Below are positions 25,824 through 34,254 of a stretch of 64,000 nucleotides of DNA, in pieces. The translations under genes and the position numbers were made by a program. The notes beneath the pieces were generated by a model. That model saw nothing but the letters and a program-made list of their open reading frames with translations, ran no database searches and was not told the DNA's origin. The DNA is from Pontivivens ytuae (lineage in GTDB: Bacteria; Pseudomonadota; Alphaproteobacteria; Rhodobacterales; Rhodobacteraceae): NCBI RefSeq assembly GCF_015679265.1, contig NZ_CP064942.1, positions 1,210,001 through 1,274,000 on the forward strand, read 5' to 3'. The first letter of the stretch is position 1. Every line of letters begins with the position of its first letter.

Positions 25824-27212
25824 TCACCAACCGATGCCCTGATAGGCGTCGGTGGCCGGGATCTCGTTGAACAGGCGCACCACGTCGACGACCGGACGGT
25901 CGGTCGCGGCGCAGGCGGTGCGGTAGGCGGGGCTCGCATGGGTGACGATGAGGGCGTCGGCCTCCATCACCTCGTCGAGGTCGTCGCGCAGCATCGCGGG
26001 CAGGCTCGTGGCGAGCTTCTGCAGGCCCGGGCTGCCGTGGCGGACGTAGCCGAGCTGGCCGTCGAGCGGGGTATCGCGGGTGATCGCCTCGTCATGGACG
26101 ACGACCTCGACGCCCTGTTCGGCGAGGGCCGCGATGACCTCCAGGATCGGGCTTTCGCGCAGGTCGTCGGTGCCCCGCTTGAAGGCGAGGCCGAGGACGC
26201 CGATCCGCTTCGCACCGGTCTTGGCGACGAGAGCCAGCGCCTCGTCGATCTGGGCGCGGTTGGAGGTCTGCAGGCTGTCGATCAGCGGCAGGGACACGCC
26301 CGCCTCGGCACCGATATGAGCGACGGCGCGCACTTCCTTGGGCAGGCAGGAGCCGCCATAGGCGAAGCCGGGCTTGAGGTAGTAGGGCGAGAGGTTGAGC
26401 TTCGTGTCCTGGCAGAACACGTCCATCACGTCGTGGCTGTCGACGCCCTGGGACTTGCAGAGCCGCCCGACCTCGTTGGCGAAGCAGACCTTCGTCGCGT
26501 GCCAGACATTGTCGACATACTTCACCATCTCCGCCGTCTCGATCGAGGTGACGATGGGGTTGGTGTCCACGGGGGCGTAGATCTTCTCCATGATGCGGCC
26601 GGTGCGCGGGTCGGTGGCACCGATCACGGTCTTGGGCGGTGCGTGGAAATCGGCGACGGCCACGCCCTCGCGCAGGAATTCCGGGTTGAAGCAGACACCG
26701 AAGTCGCGGCCTGCGACCTTGCCCGAGACCTGCTCGATGATCGGGGTCATCACCCGCATCGTGGTGCCCGGCGGGATGGAGCAGCGCATGGCGACGACGT
26801 GGAAGCCGTCCTTGCCGGTGAGCCCCTCGCCGATGGCGCGGGCCGCGGCCTCGATATAGCGGTAGTCGCAGCCGCCATCGGCGGCGGTGGGCGTGCCGAC
26901 GGAGACGAAGGTGACGTCGGTCTCGCGGACCGCCTGGGCGAGGTCGTCGGTGGCCGAGATCAGCCCGGCTTCGACACCCTCGGCCAGCAGGCGGCCGAGA
27001 TCGGCCTCGTGGATCGGGGCCTCGCCCGCGGCGATGCTCTCGACCTTGGTGCGGTCGATGTCGACGCCGATGACCGGGTGGCCGAGGCTCGACAGGCAGG
27101 CGGTGGACACGGCGCCGACATAGCCGAGACCGACGATGGAGATCGCGGCCTTCGTCTCGACGAGGTGAAGCGGAAGGGCGTTGGCGGTGGCCTGGGGGGC
27201 GAGATGAAGCAT
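25824..27212 (-). CDS. algD: GDP-mannose 6-dehydrogenase
   Basis: The 462-residue protein has the UDP-glucose/GDP-mannose dehydrogenase domains in order: NAD-binding IVGLGYVGAVSTACL, central dimerisation part, catalytic cysteine in GGSCLPKEVRA, and a C-terminal domain with GLAFKRGTDDLRESP. YYLKPGFAYGGSCLPKEV is the AlgD rather than the UDP-glucose dehydrogenase form. It makes GDP-mannuronate, the sugar donor for alginate-type polymers. The ATG at 27212 has AGGAG eight bases upstream. A palindromic operator and a candidate -10 lie 98 and 67 bases before it, so it has its own promoter after the cupin terminator. Confidence 0.9.
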   Translation of the reverse strand: MLHLAPQATANALPLHLVETKAAISIVGLGYVGAVSTACLSSLGHPVIGVDIDRTKVESIAAGEAPIHEADLGRLLAEGVEAGLISATDDLAQAVRETDVTFVSVGTPTAADGGCDYRYIEAAARAIGEGLTGKDGFHVVAMRCSIPPGTTMRVMTPIIEQVSGKVAGRDFGVCFNPEFLREGVAVADFHAPPKTVIGATDPRTGRIMEKIYAPVDTNPIVTSIETAEMVKYVDNVWHATKVCFANEVGRLCKSQGVDSHDVMDVFCQDTKLNLSPYYLKPGFAYGGSCLPKEVRAVAHIGAEAGVSLPLIDSLQTSNRAQIDEALALVAKTGAKRIGVLGLAFKRGTDDLRESPILEVIAALAEQGVEVVVHDEAITRDTPLDGQLGYVRHGSPGLQKLATSLPAMLRDDLDEVMEADALIVTHASPAYRTACAATDRPVVDVVRLFNEIPATDAYQGIGW

Positions 27213-27310
27213 GTGATGGTCTCCTGTTTTGCTGGAGACCGGTGTAACCGCTTGATGCCGCTCAGGCATTTCGGGGAAAGTATAGATCGGCGCGCAAAGG
27301 TCGCTGCAAA

Positions 27311-27326
27311 CTATCCCTTCGGATAC
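27311..27326. promoter_or_regulatory. Palindromic operator, copy 2 (algD promoter)
   Basis: CTATCC-CTTC-GGATAC, one mismatch from a perfect repeat. On the minus strand it is followed after 14 bases by TGCGC (27296-27292) and seven bases later by TATACT (27284-27279), a plausible -10. No -35 is visible at the proper distance. The box would be centred near -46, the place of an activator site. Confidence 0.7.
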
Positions 27327-27339
27327 CTCAAATCTTAAA

Positions 27340-27376
27340 CAAAAAAAGAGCCCGCGAGGAAGGGGGCTCGCGGGCT
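27340..27376 (-). terminator. Rho-independent terminator after the cupin gene
   Basis: On the minus strand a ten-base stem AGCCCGCGAG / CTCGCGGGCT (27376-27367 and 27358-27349) with an eight-base loop is followed by CTTTTTTTG. It lies 36 bases past the cupin stop and upstream of the algD operator, so it separates the synthase-cupin unit from algD. Confidence 0.88.
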
Positions 27377-27411
27377 GTCAAGTAACCGATGGAGGGGTCT
27401 TTTATTTCATG

Positions 27412-27792
27412 TCAGGCCGCCTCGAACCGATCGTAGATGTCCTCGTAGCGGACGATGTCGTCTTCTTCGAGGTAGCAGCCGCTCTGCACCTCGATCAGGA
27501 CCATCGGCAACTTGCCGGGGTTCTCCAGCCGGTGCACGGCGCCGAGGGGGATGTAGACGCTCTCGTTCTCGGTCAGCAGGGTGCGGTTCTCGTCCACGGT
27601 GACGAAGGCGCTGCCCTCGACCACGGTCCAGTGCTCGGAGCGGTGGTGATGCGACTGCAGGCTGAGCTTCGCGCCCGGCTCCACCACGATGCGCTTGATC
27701 TGGTAGCGGGGACCGCGGGTCAGCGTCTCGTAGTGGCCCCAGGGGCGGCTGTGGATCTCGGGGGCATTGTCGATGGCAATTGCGAGGGTCAT
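27412..27792 (-). CDS. Stand-alone cupin of the mannose-6-phosphate isomerase type II family
   Basis: The 126-residue protein corresponds to the C-terminal cupin of bifunctional AlgA/ManC enzymes: [20 protein letters not shown], metal-ligand region [17 protein letters not shown], and [13 protein letters not shown]. The nucleotidyltransferase half is absent. It probably supplies mannose 6-phosphate from fructose 6-phosphate for GDP-mannose synthesis. AAAGGAG lies seven bases before the ATG at 27792. It has its own palindromic operator and ends at a rho-independent terminator. Confidence 0.87.
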   Translation of the reverse strand: MTLAIAIDNAPEIHSRPWGHYETLTRGPRYQIKRIVVEPGAKLSLQSHHHRSEHWTVVEGSAFVTVDENRTLLTENESVYIPLGAVHRLENPGKLPMVLIEVQSGCYLEEDDIVRYEDIYDRFEAA

Positions 27793-27906
27793 GGCGGTGC
27801 TCCTTTCCGGGGGCGGGTTACGTTGGGTAAGAGCTTTGTAACCCGCTGGACCGCCTCGATCTTCTGTCCGGGAGGAGTGCGCGGGGGCGCAAAGGCGCAG
27901 CCCCTC

Positions 27907-27922
27907 CTGTCCGAAAGGATAG
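27907..27922. promoter_or_regulatory. Palindromic operator, copy 3 (cupin promoter)
   Basis: CTGTCC-GAAA-GGATAG, one mismatch, lying just before the end of the alg8-like gene (stop at 27927) and 114 bases before the cupin ATG. On the minus strand TGCGC follows after 15 bases (27891-27887), then seven bases and CACTCC (27879-27874), the same spacing pattern as at algD and alg44. Confidence 0.65.
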
Positions 27923-27926
27923 GTCC

Positions 27927-29525
27927 CTAGAGCGAAGGGAGCTGGACGATGCCCGCATAGGTCGCGAGCGCCAGGACGAAGCCCGCGACGGCGGTGTAGA
28001 GCTGCGCCTTGGCCGTGGCGTTCTGGATGCGCGCGACCAGCCCGGCCCCGCCGCCCGCGCTCTGATTGCCGCGATTCGACCACTTCTGCTTGGACAGGTG
28101 GAAGATCATGTAGACCTTCACCGAGGCGTTGATGACCTGGTTGAGGTAGAGGATGAACGGCCAGCTCAGGTCCACCTTCCGCGAATAGCGATAAAGGAAG
28201 AGGCAGAGCAGCACCCGCGACGCGATCACCCAGATCAGGCAGGACCACAGGTATTCCGGCGTGGTGAAGGCGGCGAGCACGGCCATGACGGGGCTGACCA
28301 GCATGGTCCACATCGCGATGCGCTGATCGACGAGGCACCACCAGATGAAGAAGGGCATCGCGCGGGGGCCGAGCGCGATGGCGCGGCTGCCGTTCCTCAG
28401 CATGTTGCCCGACCAGCGGCGGAAGTTCTGGATCATCCGCTCCAGCCCGTTCTCCTTGATGACTTCGATGGTGTAGACGGTGGCGTCGGGCACGTAGGTC
28501 ATCTTCGCACCGCGGCTGAGCAGGTGGTACCAGGTCGACTTGTCGTCGCCGGACAGGAACCGGAAGCGGCCCCAGAGCCAGTGGTCGAGGTGGTCGGCCT
28601 CGATCGTGCGGATGAAGCGTTCGGAGGTCATGTGCTTCGCCCGGAAGACGCTCATGCGCCCGGTCAGCGTCAGGACCCGCCCCGCGACCGCGTGGCTCTG
28701 CATCGCGAGGCGCCGCTGGGCAAAGCGCATGTCGAGCCAGTTGGCGATCCACTTGGGGCCGTAGCAGATGACCTCCTCGTTGGTGGTCAGCGCCTGAAGC
28801 TCCGGATCCGCCCCGAACATGGAGAGCGTCTTCTCCAGCACGTCGCCGCCATAGAGCGCGTCGCCGTCCATGAAGATGACGAGGTCGTCGGGATGCACGC
28901 TCGCGCGGTTGATCGCCCGCAGGATCAGGCCGATCGCCATCCGCTTGCCCGGCTGGTTCTGCCGGATGAAGACAAGCTCGGCGAGGTCGTCTGGGATGTC
29001 CTGGGCATAGGTCTCGACGAACTGGCGGATGATGAGCTCGTCATAGGCGGAGCCCGTGCCGATATAGAGCGTCGTGGGGATCCGCTCCCGCCGGATCTGG
29101 CTAAGGATCGAGCCGATGACCCGCTTGGTGATCGCCGGCTCCTCGAAATAGGTCGTCATCTGGATGTGGAGCCGGCGCGGGCGCCAGCCCCGGGCCCAGA
29201 GGGCGCTGGCGGCGGCGCGCTTCTGCGGCCAGATCGCGCGGGCGAAGTGCTCGGCCCGCACCGCATGGGTGAACCACCAGCCGAAGCGCCAGAAGCCCAG
29301 CGCGCCCAGCGTGACGGTCACGCGCATCAGGGCGGGATCGACGAAGCGGTTGACGGTGTGGACCAGCAGCCAGCCGATGATGGTCGCGATGGCGGCAAGG
29401 CCCAGAAGCTGGGAGGGCCGCCATTTCGCGAGGCCGGTCGGGGCGGGCCTCGTGAGCTCGCGCAGCCGGACGGTCAGATCCTTGTCGAAGGCGTATTCCG
29501 TCTCGGGCGCGCTCACCGCAGCCAT
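27927..29525 (-). CDS. alg8: Alg8-type glycosyltransferase (polymannuronate synthase catalytic subunit)
   Basis: A 532-residue membrane GT2 enzyme: two N-terminal helices, a cytoplasmic catalytic domain, then at least three C-terminal helices. Donor-binding DGD is in [12 protein letters not shown], then [10 protein letters not shown], catalytic-base region SGDDKSTWY, and the QxxRW motif in [17 protein letters not shown], followed by [15 protein letters not shown]. These are Alg8 signatures. It polymerises GDP-mannuronate at the inner membrane together with Alg44. The ATG at 29525 overlaps the alg44-like stop by 13 bases. No other alginate assembly gene follows. Confidence 0.9.
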   Translation of the reverse strand: MAAVSAPETEYAFDKDLTVRLRELTRPAPTGLAKWRPSQLLGLAAIATIIGWLLVHTVNRFVDPALMRVTVTLGALGFWRFGWWFTHAVRAEHFARAIWPQKRAAASALWARGWRPRRLHIQMTTYFEEPAITKRVIGSILSQIRRERIPTTLYIGTGSAYDELIIRQFVETYAQDIPDDLAELVFIRQNQPGKRMAIGLILRAINRASVHPDDLVIFMDGDALYGGDVLEKTLSMFGADPELQALTTNEEVICYGPKWIANWLDMRFAQRRLAMQSHAVAGRVLTLTGRMSVFRAKHMTSERFIRTIEADHLDHWLWGRFRFLSGDDKSTWYHLLSRGAKMTYVPDATVYTIEVIKENGLERMIQNFRRWSGNMLRNGSRAIALGPRAMPFFIWWCLVDQRIAMWTMLVSPVMAVLAAFTTPEYLWSCLIWVIASRVLLCLFLYRYSRKVDLSWPFILYLNQVINASVKVYMIFHLSKQKWSNRGNQSAGGGAGLVARIQNATAKAQLYTAVAGFVLALATYAGIVQLPSL

Positions 29526-30904
29526 CCGAGCAGGTCACGCTCCAGCGTCAGGCGGACCGGCTGGCCGGGGGTGAAGAGCGTGCGGCTTTCCTCCGCCTCC
29601 AGGTCGGTTTCGAGCCGGACGATCATGCCGAATTCCTGCGGGCGCAGCGGGTCCGGCCCGGCGGTCAGCTCCGCGATGCGGGCGATGACGCGGCGGGGGC
29701 CGGAGGCGTCGGACCAGCGGATCTCGGCCGCCATGCCGGGGTAGACCGAGGCGGCGCGGCGGGCGGGCAGCCAGCCGATCGCCTCCCGCGGGCTCAGCCC
29801 CTCGACGATGACCGCCTGCGTGCCGCGGGTGGCGAACTGGTCGGGGGCGACGGTGATCTCGCGCACGATGCCGTCTTCGAGGGCCACGATGTTCGCAGCC
29901 TCCACGGCGTCCTTCAACGCGCCAAGCTCCCGCTTTAGGCGGGCGAGGTCGGCGGCGCGCTCTTCCTCCAGCGCGGCAAGCTCGTCATAGATCAGGTCGT
30001 CGGGGGTGAGCTCGGCGGCGCGGGCGGCGATCAGCGCGGCCCAGGCGAGTTCGATGCGGGCGGGGTCGTGGGCACCGAACCAGCCGGGCGCGGCCTGTGC
30101 GGTCATCGCGGCCCGATACTCACGCTCCGCCTGGCCGCGCAGGTCGGTGCGGCGGCCGACATGGGCTGCGAGACGGCGCTCGGCTTCGGCGAGGCGGCGC
30201 TCGGCCAGGCGGATCTCCCGCCGCAACTCCTCCAGATCGCCCGCCTGCTCGGGATTGCTCAGGGTGACCAGCGTCTCGCCCTGCTCCACCCGGTCGCCGG
30301 GGGCGACGAGCACCTCGTCGACATAAGCGTCGCGGGCGACCGTGTAGGGGGCGAGCGCCGCCTCGATCCGCCCGTTCTCCAGCGGGATCGTGTTGAGCCG
30401 GCCCCAGATCTGCCCGCCGATCACGCCGAAGATGACGAGGGCGGCGAGCGCGTAGGCGAGCACGTTCCAGATGATGCGAAAGAGGCGCGGCGTCTTGCCG
30501 GCTGTGGCGGCGGTCTTCTCCTCCTCCGTCTCCTCCATCGGGACGAGGTCGACCGGGGTGTCGAGGGCGGTGATGACCTCATCGGTCGCCGCCATCTTGC
30601 CCGCGAGGATCGAGCGGTGGAACAGCGCCAGCGTCTCCCGCTGGCGGCCGGTGAGGTTGCGGAAGACGTAGCGGCCGGGCGCGTCGCCCGCGGCGAGCTC
30701 GACCGGAAAGCGGATGTCGACGCCCTGAAACGGGATCGCGAGCTCCGCCCGCTCCACCGGCAGGTCGAAGCTCTCGTCCAGCTCCGCCCAGGCGAGCGTC
30801 CAGCGCCGCACGGCGACCTCGCGCCCGCCCGGAAGGGTCAGGGCAAGCGGCGCTGTGACCGCAAAGTCGAGATCGGACATCGGGCGTTCGTGGCGGATGC
30901 GCAT
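29513..30904 (-). CDS. alg44: Alg44-like protein with degenerate PilZ domain and HlyD-type periplasmic part
   Basis: The roughly 463-residue protein has three parts: a cytoplasmic N-terminal domain (1-120) that keeps the end of the Alg44 PilZ domain (FRNLTGRQRETLALFHRS), a single membrane helix (about 140-163), and a periplasmic membrane-fusion part with two lipoyl halves (YVDEVLVAPGDRVEQGETL and IVALEDGIVREITVAPD) flanking a coiled-coil hairpin of about 110 residues. The RxxxR and D/NxSxxG motifs that bind c-di-GMP are missing. The start is uncertain: ATG at 30904 or 30880, neither with a close ribosome site; AGGAGG lies 24 bases before 30904, and a third ATG at 30955 lies upstream of that site. 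Confidence 0.82.
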   Translation of the reverse strand: MRIRHERPMSDLDFAVTAPLALTLPGGREVAVRRWTLAWAELDESFDLPVERAELAIPFQGVDIRFPVELAAGDAPGRYVFRNLTGRQRETLALFHRSILAGKMAATDEVITALDTPVDLVPMEETEEEKTAATAGKTPRLFRIIWNVLAYALAALVIFGVIGGQIWGRLNTIPLENGRIEAALAPYTVARDAYVDEVLVAPGDRVEQGETLVTLSNPEQAGDLEELRREIRLAERRLAEAERRLAAHVGRRTDLRGQAEREYRAAMTAQAAPGWFGAHDPARIELAWAALIAARAAELTPDDLIYDELAALEEERAADLARLKRELGALKDAVEAANIVALEDGIVREITVAPDQFATRGTQAVIVEGLSPREAIGWLPARRAASVYPGMAAEIRWSDASGPRRVIARIAELTAGPDPLRPQEFGMIVRLETDLEAEESRTLFTPGQPVRLTLERDLLGWLR

Positions 30905-31004
30905 GAGCTGGCCTATCGGGGGTTGGGACACCTCCTTTCTAGGCGCGCTAACCATCACATGCAGCGTTGCGGGAGGGTAGCTGGCGGCGCAGAAGGCGAG
31001 GCGC

Positions 31005-31020
31005 CTATCCGAAGGGATAG
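31005..31020. promoter_or_regulatory. Palindromic operator, copy 4 (alg44-alg8 promoter)
   Basis: CTATCC-GAAG-GGATAG, a perfect six-base inverted repeat with a four-base centre, 100 bases before the alg44-like start and 97 bases before the divergent GFA gene. On the minus strand TGCGC follows after 13 bases (30991-30987), then seven bases and TACCCT (30979-30974). Confidence 0.75.
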
Positions 31021-31117
31021 GTCCGGCGCGGTTGCGGACAGGAGCGTGAGGCCGGAATTGACATCGGATGGCGTGGGGCTCGACCCTGAGAATGTGGAAG
31101 CAGCGGGGGCATTCGGG

Positions 31118-31576
31118 ATGCAAGAGGATCGGGATCCGGTAGGGGTGTCCGGCGGCTGCCAGTGCGGCGCGGTCCGCTTCAGGATCGGGCGCCTCGGCAA
31201 GGCCTCCATCTGCCATTGCCGCATGTGCCAGAAGGCCTTCGGCGGGCTCTTCGCGCCTCTCGTCGAGGTGGAGGATGTGGTGTGGACCCGCGGCGAACGG
31301 GCGATCTTCCACAGCTCGGACACGAACTGGCGTGGCTTCTGCTCGGCCTGCGGCACGCCGCTGACCTACGAGCATGACGGCGGTATCGAGATCGCGATCG
31401 GTGCGCTGGACGATCCGGACCGCGCGATGCCGGAGGTTCAGGTGAATGCGCGGTACAGACGGCGGTGTTTCGAAAGCCTCGCCGCACTGCCCGAGAAGCC
31501 CGAGGCCCAGCGTGAGGCCGACGAGCGCTGGAACTCATCGGTCGTGTCGCACCAACATCCGGACCACGACACGTAG
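31118..31576 (+). CDS. GFA-family (CENP-V/GFA domain) zinc protein
   Basis: The 152-residue protein carries the GFA zinc-binding pattern: GGCQCGAVRF, then ICHCRMCQKAFGG, and later FCSACGTPLTY. Members include glutathione-dependent formaldehyde-activating enzyme, but most have unknown function. The ATG at 31118 gives a normal length for the family. It is read divergently from the alg44-like gene and shares its 213-base upstream region, including the palindrome; whether it belongs to the regulon is unknown. Confidence 0.85.
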   Translation: MQEDRDPVGVSGGCQCGAVRFRIGRLGKASICHCRMCQKAFGGLFAPLVEVEDVVWTRGERAIFHSSDTNWRGFCSACGTPLTYEHDGGIEIAIGALDDPDRAMPEVQVNARYRRRCFESLAALPEKPEAQREADERWNSSVVSHQHPDHDT

Positions 31577-31613
31577 CGGCAGCTACCGGCATGCGTTTCA
31601 ATGGTGAGGGGTT

Positions 31614-31689
<76 letters not shown>

Positions 31690-31750
31690 AAGGTCGCCTG
31701 CGCGACAGGGCGGGGTTTAAAACCGCCGCCCGGCGCGCGCAAGCTAAAAA

Positions 31751-32080
31751 TCAGTCGTCGTCGTCATCCGAGACGTCGGCGATTTCCTCGAGCGACACGT
31801 TGTCGTCATCATCGTCGTCGTCGAGCACCGTGTCGTCGCTGTCGATATCGTCATCATCATCATCGAGCACGTCTGCGTCATCGACCTCGGCCTCCGCGGG
31901 CTCGGGCTTCGCCTTCTTCGCCGCTTCGGCGCGGGCGCCCTTCGCCTTGGTCAGCGAAAAGACCGACAGCTCGTGCACCGCCCCGCAATTCGGGCAGGTC
32001 GTCGGGTCGTTGTTGAGGTCGTAGAAGCGCGTTGCACAGTTGGGGCAAAGGCGTTTCGTGCCCCATTCCGGTTCGGGCAT
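31751..32080 (-). CDS. FYDLN-acid family zinc-ribbon protein (TIGR02300 type)
   Basis: A 109-residue protein with an N-terminal zinc ribbon (KRLCPNCATRFYDLNNDPTTCPNCG), a lysine/alanine-rich linker, and an extremely acidic aspartate tail. This is the FYDLN-acid family found throughout alphaproteobacteria; its function is unknown. The ATG at 32080 has AAGGA six bases upstream; a TTG at 32086 is less likely. It is divergent from phaZ. Confidence 0.9.
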   Translation of the reverse strand: MPEPEWGTKRLCPNCATRFYDLNNDPTTCPNCGAVHELSVFSLTKAKGARAEAAKKAKPEPAEAEVDDADVLDDDDDDIDSDDTVLDDDDDDDNVSLEEIADVSDDDDD

Positions 32081-32164
32081 CGTCAATCCTTCATCTGCGT
32101 GATGCTAAGCTGCCGCGCTCTGCCATACAGTCACATCGTTGTCAAAGGCTTTGGGTGACACATT

Positions 32165-32175
32165 TCTGCAATGCA
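32165..32175. promoter_or_regulatory. Candidate PhaR-type TGC-rich operator before phaZ
   Basis: TCTGCAATGCA, followed by further TGC/GCA steps, lies 87 bases before the phaZ ATG in the 181-base divergent gap. PhaR repressors of PHB metabolism in Paracoccus are known to bind TGC-rich sites of the CTGC-N-GCAG kind. The match is by eye and short. Confidence 0.35.
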
Positions 32176-32261
32176 ACGGGATGCACGTCTTTGGTCCATG
32201 TTGCGCTGCCGGACAAAAAGGCGCACCTTCGCGGCCGCAGCGGCAATGATGGGAAAACAGC

Positions 32262-33503
32262 ATGCTGTATCACGCCTACGAGTTCACACACGCCGCCATC
32301 TCGCCGATGCGGCAGGCCGCACGGATGGGGCAGGAGTTGATGACTTCTCCCTTCAATCCGCTCGCGGAAACCTACCAGGCGCGGGCCACAGCCGCGGCCT
32401 GCGAGATGTTCATCAACGCCACGCGGCGTTATGGCAAACCGACCTTCGGCATCGAGATGGTCGATGTCGGCAACGCGTCCTCCCCCGTGGTGGAGGAAGT
32501 GGTTCTGGAGCTGCCCTTCTGCAATCTGCTCCATTTCGAGAAGCCTGAGGTTGATGCGGATCAACCCAAGGTGCTGATCGTCGCACCGATGTCGGGACAC
32601 TACGCCACGCTGCTGCGCGGCACGGTCAAGCAGATGCTGCCCGGGCACGACGTCTACATCACCGACTGGATCGACGCGCGCGACGTGCCGCTGACCGCGG
32701 GCCGCTTCGATCTGGACGATTATGCGGATTACGTCATCGAGTTCTGCCAGCATCTGGCCAGCGATGGGGAGCGGCCTGCAGTCCTCGCCGTCTGCCAGCC
32801 GGGTGTGCCGGTGCTCGCCGCCGCCTCGCTGATGGCCGAGCGCAAGGATCCGGCGCGGCCGTCCTCGATCACGCTGATGGGCTCGCCCATCGACGTGACG
32901 CAGAACCCCAAGCAGCCCAACGAGCTGGCGACCTCGCGGCCGCTGAGCTGGTTCGAGAACAACGTGATCGTCACCGTGCCCTGGCCCAACAAGGGCTTCC
33001 TGCGGCGGGTCTATCCAGGCTTCCTGCAGCTCTCGGGCTTCATGTCGATGAACCTCGACCGCCACGTGAACGCCCATGTCGAGCACTTCCGCAACATGGT
33101 GAAGGGCGACGGCGATTCGGCGGAGCAGCACCGGACCTTCTACGACGAATACCTCGCGGTGATGGACCTGACGGCGGAGTTCTACCTCCAGACCATCGAG
33201 CGGGTGTTCCAGAAGCGGCTGCTGGCGGTCGGCGAATATGCCTATCGCGGCGAGATCGTGAAGCCGTCGGCGATCACCGACATCGCGCTGATGACGATCG
33301 AGGGTGAGAAGGACGACATCACCGGTCTGGGCCAGACGGAGGCGGCGCATACGCTGACCACCAAGCTGCCCAAGGCGAAGCGCATGCATTACGTGCAGGA
33401 GAAGGTCGGCCATTACGGCGTCTTCAACGGCTCGCGCTGGCGTCAGTTCATCCAGCCGAAAGTCGCGGAGTTCATTGCGACGCACCGCGCGGACGTTGCC
33501 TGA
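32262..33503 (+). CDS. phaZ: Intracellular polyhydroxybutyrate depolymerase
   Basis: The 413-residue alpha/beta hydrolase matches PhaZ-type PHB depolymerases of alphaproteobacteria: MLYHAYEFTHAAISPMR at the start, a cysteine nucleophile in the lipase-box-like AVCQPGVP, HVYITDWID-like VYITDWIDARDVP, and the catalytic histidine in KVGHYGVFNGSRWR. It mobilises intracellular PHB granules to 3-hydroxybutyrate. No signal peptide. The next gene overlaps its end. A TGC-rich site lies upstream. Confidence 0.93.
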   Translation: MLYHAYEFTHAAISPMRQAARMGQELMTSPFNPLAETYQARATAAACEMFINATRRYGKPTFGIEMVDVGNASSPVVEEVVLELPFCNLLHFEKPEVDADQPKVLIVAPMSGHYATLLRGTVKQMLPGHDVYITDWIDARDVPLTAGRFDLDDYADYVIEFCQHLASDGERPAVLAVCQPGVPVLAAASLMAERKDPARPSSITLMGSPIDVTQNPKQPNELATSRPLSWFENNVIVTVPWPNKGFLRRVYPGFLQLSGFMSMNLDRHVNAHVEHFRNMVKGDGDSAEQHRTFYDEYLAVMDLTAEFYLQTIERVFQKRLLAVGEYAYRGEIVKPSAITDIALMTIEGEKDDITGLGQTEAAHTLTTKLPKAKRMHYVQEKVGHYGVFNGSRWRQFIQPKVAEFIATHRADVA

Positions 33504-34179
33504 CCGCCTGACCGTCGGCGATCCGCCGATCACCGTGGAATTGCGCCGCGCCACCCGGGCGCGGCGCTTGACGTTGCGGGTCCCGTCCATCGGGGGCGAC
33601 CCGGTGCTGACCGTACCGCCGCGCGTGCGCGATGCCGTGGTCGAGGACTTCCTGATGGAACGCGAAGAGTGGCTGCGCGCCGCCCTCTCTCGCACGCCGC
33701 AACCTGCCGGCATCGCGGACGGCACCGTGCTCCCGGTCGAGGGCGCGCCGCATGTCGTCTCGCTGGCCGCGCGGCGCGGCGTGGCGCAGGGCCCCGGCAC
33801 ACTGGAGCTGCCCCGACGCGCCCCCGGCCCGGCGCTGGCCGCCTGGCTGAAGGCCCGCGCCCGCGACCGGCTCGCCGCCCGCTGCGATCATCATGCTGCC
33901 AAGCTGGGCCGGACCGTCACACGGATTACCCTGCGCGACCCGCGCTCTCGCTGGGGCAGCTGCACAAGCGAGGGGAACCTCATGTTCTCCTGGCGCCTGA
34001 TCCTCGCACCGCCGGAGGTGCTGGACTATGTCGCCGCCCACGAGGTCGCGCATCTGGTCGAGATGAACCATTCGCCCGCGTTCTGGGCCATCGTCGAACG
34101 GCTCTACCCCGGCTGGCAGGTGCAGCGGGACTGGTTGCGGGCGGAGGGTGCGTCGCTCCACGGCTGGCGCTTCGACTGA
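33475..34179 (+). CDS. YgjP/M48-like metal-dependent hydrolase (DUF45)
   Basis: A protein of up to 234 residues with the DUF45/SprT-like zinc motif HEVAHLVEMNHSPAFW and the family segment LRDPRSRWGSCTSEGNLMFSWRLI. These small putative zinc proteases are widespread and poorly characterised. The start is uncertain: TTG codons at 33475 and 33496 both lie inside phaZ, so translation is coupled to it. The gene ends head-on with the helicase gene. Confidence 0.87.
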   Translation: MRRTARTLPDRLTVGDPPITVELRRATRARRLTLRVPSIGGDPVLTVPPRVRDAVVEDFLMEREEWLRAALSRTPQPAGIADGTVLPVEGAPHVVSLAARRGVAQGPGTLELPRRAPGPALAAWLKARARDRLAARCDHHAAKLGRTVTRITLRDPRSRWGSCTSEGNLMFSWRLILAPPEVLDYVAAHEVAHLVEMNHSPAFWAIVERLYPGWQVQRDWLRAEGASLHGWRFD

Positions 34180-34191
34180 GCGGACCAACGT

Positions 34192-34215
34192 GGATATTTA
34201 GGCGAATCCGAAAGC
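34192..34215 (+). repeat. Diverged 3'-end repeat element, copy 4
   Basis: GGATATTTAGGCGAATCCGA begins 12 bases after the YgjP-like stop. It keeps the TATTT core and the position of the other copies but has lost the AAAGAAGAAG part, so it is a weak match. Confidence 0.35.
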
Positions 34216-34218
34216 CCG

Positions 34219-34240
34219 CTTCTTCTTTGTCCAAATACGC
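34219..34240 (-). repeat. Short 3'-end repeat element, copy 3
   Basis: On the minus strand GCGTATTTGGACAAAGAAGA begins 15 bases past the helicase stop and matches copy 2 (23826-23847) at nearly every base. The gap 34180-34254 between the convergent genes therefore holds one element per gene, each reading in its gene's direction. Confidence 0.6.
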
Positions 34241-34254
34241 AAATACCCGACAGT

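Noticed and set aside
25824..27212. UDP-glucose 6-dehydrogenase (Ugd)
   Set aside because: The catalytic region YYLKPGFAYGGSCLPKEV and the alg8/alg44 context fit GDP-mannose dehydrogenase better.
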